Assembly: GCA_016785225.1 (NCBI GenBank)
Contig: JAFBJZ010000660.1
Span: 1,736,001 to 1,800,000, forward strand
Direction: 5' to 3'
Origin: Psettodes erumei
Taxonomy: Eukaryota; Chordata; Actinopteri; Pleuronectiformes; Psettodidae
Length of the DNA stretch: 64,000 bases
In this document: piece by piece, positions 57,828 to 64,000 of the stretch
How positions within the stretch are numbered: the stretch's first letter is position 1
How the letters are laid out: every line of letters begins with the position of its first letter
Made by a program: the position numbers and the translations under genes
The notes under the pieces: generated by a model
The model's database searches: none
Told to the model about the DNA's origin: nothing
What the model saw: only the letters and a program-made list of their open reading frames with translations

Positions 57828-57845
57828 TTTTTAAAAATACCAGTG

Positions 57846-60800
57846 AATGTGTTGCTAGAAAAAAAAAAGAATCTGTGCATGCACGATCTTTGTGATAAAT
57901 ATCAATGGCCAAATTTCAGGCAGCGTTTCATCGGCTGCTGTTAAATTTCCGTCCTGCTGTCAGAGGAAATTCATCTGCAGGGGGGGTGGGGAATCTCATC
58001 TCATCAATTAAACTCCTCCAACAGGCTTAAGCCAGCGCACAAGACTTCCATTAGTTCCATCCAGTGGGGCTCTCAGGCCAGGCCTTTTGATGGGATTGTG
58101 ATATTTCTTCAGAGGGCGAGGAGGGCAAAATTCCCTTGAATGCGACTCAAATTATTTGTCTTTGGCATGTATCCTCACATTCCTGAGTAATTTCTCAGTG
58201 TACACACACATACACGCACACGCACTCTCACACAATGCCGCCTGTCCGTAGCAGGGACCTCTGACCATTCCCTCTCCGCTGAGTGCTGCAGTCATTGTCA
58301 CACAGAGAAAGCCATTCATGGTGCCCTCATTCCTGCAGTCTTGTGTGCGGCACAGCTGCCCGGGTGCAGGGCCTTGTCTTTATAATGAAGCAGGCCCCAG
58401 CACGTTCCACACCCCTGAGGCGCTACTTGCAGCCGCCTGGTTGCTCCACTAGTCATACAAAATTCCTCCGCGCACGTTCCTTCGACCCATTTATCCCAAA
58501 AGCAGCCTTTTATCAACAACCCACCCTCAAATACTCACTGTAAATCACTCGCACGCTTTTGCGCCTTCAAAACGTGGGCCGGCGTCTCCCTCGGTGCTGT
58601 CAGACGCACGGTGCGCTGAGCTCCGTTTGTAAGTCCTCTGTCCGTCTCCTCAGCAAGAGCGTGGGTCGAGGCTAAGATTACAGAAACTGGCATGGATTGT
58701 TATCTTAGCAGACCGTCTGCTGAACAGGCCACGAAGATCAAAGCAAGGTGTTGGTCTTTATTTTTGAAGCACTAAGGCCAAGCTCAAATTGATGACATAT
58801 CTACACCCCACCCCTCCACCCCCTCCGAGGCCAGTGTCTCTTCCCCAGACAGACTCCACGTGTCTCCAGAGCGGGCAATTACTCGTACACCCTCCTCACT
58901 TTTCACCTCTCATTTCTTCTCCCCTCCTCGAGAAAACACAAGCGCGACTCGCAACGCGATTCCCGTGCCAAGGCGCAGGTAGGGATACAGACCGGATTTT
59001 CGAGGCTGCGTGCGCGGCTGGTGTGAAAAATGCACGAGGGGGCAGACCTACTGTCGAGCGGCGAGCACCGGGACTGCAGAGAGAACTTCTTGCGTTGGCT
59101 GTGGGATGTCTATGAGGCCTCGCTTTTGTGTTGCTATTTCCAGGGCTCTACTCTGGTATGTTTCAAAGGATGCAAAGCACCATATTAGTGGTATATTGTC
59201 AAGGATCCGAAAGGGCTCATTAAGCATCACCAAGATATGATTGTTGGTATTTTGGCTCTATTTTTGTTATGAGAAGGAAATTATGTCCAACATACTTATG
59301 CTGTTTTAGACCAAGTCTGACAGGGCTTGCTCTGGGATTTCTCAGTGCATCTCCACACAAGAGCTAACTGTGGGAATATGAAAACAAGAGAAGCTAAAAG
59401 AAGAGGAAGAGAGCGGTGGAAACTTGGATTGGCTGATGTTGTGATAAACGAAGAGAAAGCTCAGCTGTTTCTCCAGCTCTCCTCTCGACAAAATACGTGA
59501 CAGGTGGTTTTGCCGTCCGTGCGCTGTGAGGGTTTTCCGAAGCAAATAACCGGGGCGCATGGCGGCAATCAGGCATCTCTTTGTTTTGTGGCGTGGTGCA
59601 GATGTGGCCGAGCCATTTTTAGCCTCACGCCCTCACTTTCTGTCTCTCACTCCCTCTCTCTGCTGCTTTATGGGTGGTGTAGCACAATGCAGGAAGTGTC
59701 TGGGCCGCAATACCACAGGGCCCTAACTGCACGGCAAACCTAATTAAAAGGTTTTCCTACGGTCTTCTAATCTGGAATAACTGACCTCGACTGGGAGGCC
59801 GCTTATCTAGCCGCGCTGCCCCTCCCTCTCAACCCTTCACCCCCAACGTCTTGCTAGCACAACAGGGGCGGGGCACCTGGCGCCCTGCCTGCCACGGGCT
59901 CGCGTCAGTGGCAAGCCAGGGGAGGGGTCGGTGGCTGGGTTGGGGCAAACAAGCGCCTGGGTGTGCAGCTGAACAAACAGGTCAAGTAGCCGTGGAGCAT
60001 CCGAGGGGGGCAGACTGCCTTACCCACCCCCCCGCTGCCAGGACATCGCTGAGATGCTGCAGGGATCTGCAGCCACACCATCTACGGCAGAACAGTGACA
60101 AAGCGCAGAACTAAATGCTCTAATTCACTTGGACATATAGTATCGCCATACAATGAACATCATCTTGATAGATGGCTGCCATGGCTTGAGTGGTATCAGC
60201 CCCTGGCTACTGTCTTCTATACCAGTTCAAACAGAAGCTAAAATAACATGCGCTCGCTCATAAATTCTCACACACACAAAGCTGTCGGATAAACGGGGAC
60301 AACAGAGGAAGGAAAAAAAGATCTGCTTTGCTCCCTCATAAAAGAGTTATTATATTCAGTCATGCTTTTCATTGAGCTAAACTTATGACTAATGTACCAG
60401 CACGTTTTATATGCTCCACTAGCATGGAGCGCTAATAGAAGTGAGCGGGATTCAGCTTCACGCTAAAGCAAATGGACATTATTTAAGAGGCAGACGTTAT
60501 TTAACGGATCATTAAATGGGACAAAAAAAAATCACACCCATTTTGAGTCACCGTTCGCATACATATCTTTGTGAGAATTAAAGTGGGCCCTGGTGAAATG
60601 CCACCAAGTCCCGAGCAAAAGGACCGCAATGACACCCCTGTAACGCCAACCTTGCGGCGGTGAGAGAAGTCCGGCTCCTCCGATTCCTCAGGGTTGGTTC
60701 CGGCTCGGGCTAACAAAGGCAGCGCCGCGCGCTGTCTGGCTTTATCCCTGTTTGTGTGTGTGTGTGTGTGAGTGTTGATGTCAGACACTGGCACGGAGGG

Positions 60801-62165
60801 GCTGTAACGGTGTCGAGGGGGTTGGTGGCCCTGAGGTTGTGGCTGCGGCTGCGGTGTTTGGGGGGGGTGCAGCATGAGCATGGAAGCTGCATGGCCGTGA
60901 TTCACTGTGACAGCACCGCTTGGCATGTGAGGACAGCAGGCCAGACAGGCAAGGCTGCTGCCTTTGATCTTTATTTGCACCGCCGTCTGTTTTGCATTTA
61001 AGAGCCTTGCTGAGCGTGAGGCATTGGATACACCTTGAATGGCTCAGGACCCCGTCCACTTTTTAAAGACCCAGGATCCTTTTTCAAAGCTAAGGGGATC
61101 CAGGACAGAGAGGGATGATGTTTGAAGGGGGAAGGTTCTGTGCTGAATAGGGCCGAGGGTCTCCCAGCAACGAGAGAGAGAGAGAGAGAGAGAGCGCTCT
61201 GTAATAACACATAATCAAGCTAATGGAGAATGGTGTGAGCGTGGGTGAGGGGCAAGACGTCTCCTTTTAGATGGACTCTCAAGATCAAACCGGGGTCAGG
61301 GGGCTGCGGGACAAAAACAAACACGCCCAGCGCCTCCCCAGCCAATCCTCCGCTGCTCCTCCTGACCTGTCAAATACATTTTGCACGTTGGTGATGTCAA
61401 AAGACTGTGACATCTTACACCTGAGAGGCAAACTGGCTGGATATCATCACTTCTATCCCACAAGCAGCCCTGATGCACTGACAGGGAGGCATCCCTCTCT
61501 TCAAACAGTGAATATATTTATCTCCTCGAACATCTCTATTGCACATTCCTCTCAGACACTACAGTGGCCATGATCCAGAGCCGGCAGCTGGACAAACTCT
61601 TACCCTAGAGACTGATACAATTGATATAAATAACTGCCCCCTGTAATCAGAACCTTGAAAAGAACATTTATGAGGAATCACGTCAACACAACACGGCAGC
61701 AGGAACGATTTTTCACTGGACACTGGAGAACAGAAAGTTATGTAATCTGCGCTCTTTTTTTTTAAATGAGAAACTGAAATGTCAAAAAACAATAGCTCAG
61801 GAAAAAGAACATCTTGTGTGTGTGTGTGTGTCACACTGCACACATTTGTAATAGTCACCGCAGTTCTTCAGGAAACACAGACTTCAATACTTCCCCTCTC
61901 GTGATGAAATGTTTTAGCATGCTGACAAGTCCTTCTGCAGAATGCTCTCTCCACTCCAGTTACTGCCCAGCATGTAATTTATTCCCAGACTATACATTTC
62001 TGGCGGTCCACGGTTCAGATTATGATATTTATGCTGCCTGTTAGGGTTTACACACACTGCTCTCCAAAATAGCAACGCGTGTCCTTTTTGGAAAAAAAGG
62101 TACAGTTGGAGGTCTCGTGCCACGGAGTTGAAAAGACTAATGATAGACACAGAAATGTAGCAACA
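57846..62165. other. Tail-to-tail spacer between ism1 and tasp1
   Basis: No exon supported. A repeat-poor patch at about 57,880-58,140 directly after ism1 (TCATCAATTAAACTCC, GATAAATATCAATGG) and another at about 58,640-58,740 look like candidate regulatory DNA. Simple repeats are (TG)n near 60,751-60,770, (GA)n at 61,172-61,194 and (TG)n near 61,815-61,831. A minus-strand frame at 60,501-60,980 is low-complexity and has no protein features. Confidence 0.5.
61172..61194. repeat. (GA)n microsatellite
   Basis: About eleven GA units in intergenic DNA; a possible triplex-type purine tract. Confidence 0.85.
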
Positions 62166-62170
62166 TAGAT

Positions 62171-62176
62171 TTTATT
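62171..62176 (-). terminator. tasp1: Candidate tasp1 poly(A) signal (minus strand)
   Basis: Plus-strand TTTATT reads AATAAA on the minus strand, about 1,280 nt after the tasp1 stop. The sequence beyond it on the minus strand (CTATGTTGCTACATTTCTGTG) is GT-rich enough for a downstream element. Confidence 0.4.
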
Positions 62177-62577
62177 TACTTTTGGAGCACTGTAGACAGC
62201 TGTGCACATCTTACCACTGCCATAGCTTATACCGTTTCATATTAGTCGCATTTTCAAGTAAAGATTATTTGTTGAGACTGGAATTCTTAGTAGTAAGCGA
62301 AACAGCAAAACCAGAGAAAGTGATCATCCCAACAGAAGTATCAATTTAGGCCATTACTCCTTTCAAGTACAGTTCTCAACAGCACCATTTCATGGGCTTG
62401 ATGCATAAATTAGCTCTGAGCTGTCTCTCTCTCTCTCTTTTTTGTTTTTAAGCAAGAAAATACATGTCTCTGTCAATGTGACTATACAAATATAAATTGT
62501 TATCTTTAAATGATGACTAACAGTCATGTTTGGCGGTGGGGTCAAATGCTGCTACCTGAGCACTATACATGTACAGT

Positions 62578-62650
62578 GTAGATATATGTATACACACACG
62601 TGTGTGTGTGTGTGTATAGATATACATTTTATATATATATGTATATATAG
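62578..62650. repeat. Palindromic TA/CA/TG simple-sequence cluster
   Basis: A block TATACACACACGTGTGTGTG is followed by GTGTATAGATATAC and a (TA)n-rich tail. The CACACACG-TGTGTGTG centre is self-complementary with flanking TATA arms, so a hairpin or cruciform is possible. It lies in the presumed tasp1 3' UTR. Confidence 0.75.
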
Positions 62651-63392
62651 CTACCTGCTTCTTGGCCAACTCTATGTCTGTCAGAGGACAGTACGTGGCT
62701 TACTGTAGATTTTGTACATGCAATAGTTATGCATTCACATTCTTTAAAAAAAAACAACAACAAACAAAAGAAAGCTTTCTATGGCTGACATGGTTATAAA
62801 ATTCATCATGTTCTAAGATGCACATTATGCTACATTGTACGTTATGCTGTAGGATTAATAACAATCTGCCTGCACGAGCACATGGAAGTTGGTCGATACA
62901 CGTTAACGTCGCTTTTATCATTAACTCTTGCGGCTAATGTTCGTAACGACTGCTGTTTGAGGAGCAGGCATTCCACAAGGTGCAAACTGACATCTTCTTA
63001 GACATGACAAGTGTTTTAAGAACAAAATACGGTCTTGCATTTGAAGTTACTAAAAGTTTGAAAATAGTCACATCTGTTTCGCAATACAAAATAAAATGAA
63101 CATCCACCCTGTTTCCCTACATCATAGCTTATATACAAAAAGGAAGGATGCCACTTTTAGTTGGAAAAGAGTAATAAAATAAAATAAAAAGAAATGCTGC
63201 ATCAAGTGTAATCCAGGTGACGCTGGAGAACCTGGGCGTGGGTACGTTGGCATAGAGTACATGCTGGAGGCAGACAGTGGCAAAGGGAAGTCCTGTAAGT
63301 GCACTAAGTAGAAGCTAACACCCCTCCCTCCGCCCTGTTAAAACAGCTAAAGCTCATTACTTCTGGCATCGACAAACTGGTGAGGGTGGCGT

Positions 63393-63410
63393 GTGTGTGT
63401 GTGTGTGTGT
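63393..63410. repeat. (GT)9 microsatellite
   Basis: Nine uninterrupted GT units on the plus strand (CA on the tasp1 mRNA), 43 nt after the tasp1 stop codon on the minus strand. Confidence 0.8.
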
Positions 63411-63452
63411 CGGAGTATTGCTGAAGAAGCCCAGAGGAAGGGCGAACGAGGC

Positions 63453-63545
63453 TCACTCCACTACGCCCATCAGTCGACACACACCTCCCTCGATGGCCAA
63501 AGACTGCCCAGGAACAGTCCCCGGTGGTAATCTGGATATGTGAGT
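63453..63545 (-). CDS. tasp1: Threonine aspartase 1 (taspase-1), last coding exon, partial gene
   Basis: Taspase-1 is a threonine endopeptidase of the type 2 asparaginase fold that cleaves MLL/KMT2A and TFIIA precursors in the nucleus. Only its last coding exon is in the window. On the minus strand, acceptor TTGCCTGCAG|ACT is followed by THISRLPPGTVPGQSLAIEG, GVCRLMGVVE and TGA (63,453-63,455): 30 residues, phase 0. The human end, as I recall it, is THISRLPPGAVAGQSVAIEG GVCRLESPVN, also 30 residues, so the match is unambiguous. The catalytic threonine and the rest of the protein lie beyond 64,000. It is convergent with ism1. Confidence 0.93.
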   Translation of the reverse strand, partial: THISRLPPGTVPGQSLAIEGGVCRLMGVVE

Positions 63546-64000
63546 CTGCAGGCAATAAAAGAACGCACACTTACACAGGTCGCACGCACAATGACAAAAA
63601 AAAACATCCATGGTGAGATCCACATACAGAGGCCGGTCAAGGTGGAGAAAATGAAACGTGCTGATCTCTGTGGTATATCTGATTTTAACATTGCGTGTGG
63701 AGCACATGTTCAAAGATAAAGGTGTGGATGATGATGGAATGGAATTGGGAAAAGCTAAAAAAAAAAAGCTAAAAGAGCAACGATGGCGTAGATGCGTTGC
63801 CGCAGTTACCAAAGAGAAGAGGGACTACGACCCGGGGCTACACTACTGGTTTCACAGGTTCAAGCAGTTGTTTTGAATTGACAGAGGAGACTCAATGATA
63901 CGACTACAAAGTTAACCATTAAGATACACTCATGTGACTCACTCATGATAACCTCATGTCTAAACAGGGCACGATGTCCAGTCCACGACTCGTACAGGAA
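63546..64000 (-). other. tasp1: tasp1 last intron (partial, runs off the window)
   Basis: Sequence upstream (minus-strand sense) of the last tasp1 exon. A T-rich tract (plus-strand A run at 63,596-63,604) lies about 50 nt before the acceptor. I see no further tasp1 exon up to the right edge. Confidence 0.6.

Larger units (their letters stand above)
56877..57845 (+). other. ism1: ism1 3' UTR
   Basis: About 970 nt of AT-rich sequence with T runs, a G-run tract at 57,383-57,403, and a poly(A) signal at 57,822-57,827. After the signal the composition changes. The exact cleavage site is not known. Confidence 0.6.
62166..63452 (-). other. tasp1: Probable tasp1 3' UTR
   Basis: On the minus strand, sequence continues from the tasp1 stop for about 1.3 kb to a possible AATAAA (plus-strand TTTATT at 62,171-62,176). 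The stretch is AT-rich, without splice-worthy exons, and contains several simple repeats. The extent is inferred; earlier cleavage is possible. Confidence 0.45.

Noticed and set aside
60501..60980. Minus-strand 159-codon open frame
   Set aside because: Contains HTHTHT and QPQPQ low complexity from simple repeats and no recognisable domain.

Overview
The window is vertebrate nuclear DNA, almost certainly from a ray-finned (teleost) fish. It has spliced genes with GT-AG introns, long TG/CA microsatellites, CpG that is not strongly depleted, and remnants of fish-type LINE and other dispersed repeats. There is no bacterial-style gene packing. Three protein-coding genes can be supported, in the order sptlc3 (+), ism1 (+), tasp1 (-). 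This is also the order and orientation I know from human chromosome 20p12 (SPTLC3-ISM1-TASP1), so the identities rest on both protein sequence and synteny.

Layout. From 1 to about 21.85 kb there is no gene I can support. The stretch is CpG-rich in places and carries many AT-rich islands dense in TAAT-type motifs, which look like candidate developmental enhancers, plus two decayed LINE tails at 9.28 and 11.08 kb. From 22,147 to about 42,860 lies sptlc3: twelve coding exons, 551 codons, every junction in phase, ending at a canonical poly(A) signal. From 42.86 to about 46.6 kb is a short intergenic spacer with candidate regulatory DNA. From about 46.66 (or 47.3) to about 57.85 kb lies ism1: six coding exons, 452 codons, with signal peptide, linker, thrombospondin type 1 repeat and AMOP domain. 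From 57.85 to about 62.16 kb is a tail-to-tail spacer. At the right edge, on the minus strand, is the last coding exon of tasp1 (63,453-63,545) with a probable 1.3-kb 3' UTR; the rest of tasp1 lies beyond the window.

The three genes do not form one pathway. sptlc3 is a serine palmitoyltransferase catalytic subunit of the ER, ism1 is a secreted signalling protein, and tasp1 is a nuclear protease. Their linkage is probably historical and perhaps regulatory, because gene deserts near developmental genes often hold enhancers. The most interesting sequence-level signals are: (1) a 94-bp pure TG repeat ending 12 nt before the acceptor of sptlc3 exon 7, an architecture like the CFTR (TG)m tract that controls exon skipping; (2) a very weak donor (GTTCCC) after the sptlc3 exon that carries the catalytic lysine; (3) an inverted pair of YY1/ETS-like motifs in sptlc3 intron 1; and (4) paired OTX-type GGATTA sites in ism1 intron 1. 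I see no evidence of a novel gene system. Statements about conservation or enhancer function are inference, because no alignment could be run.
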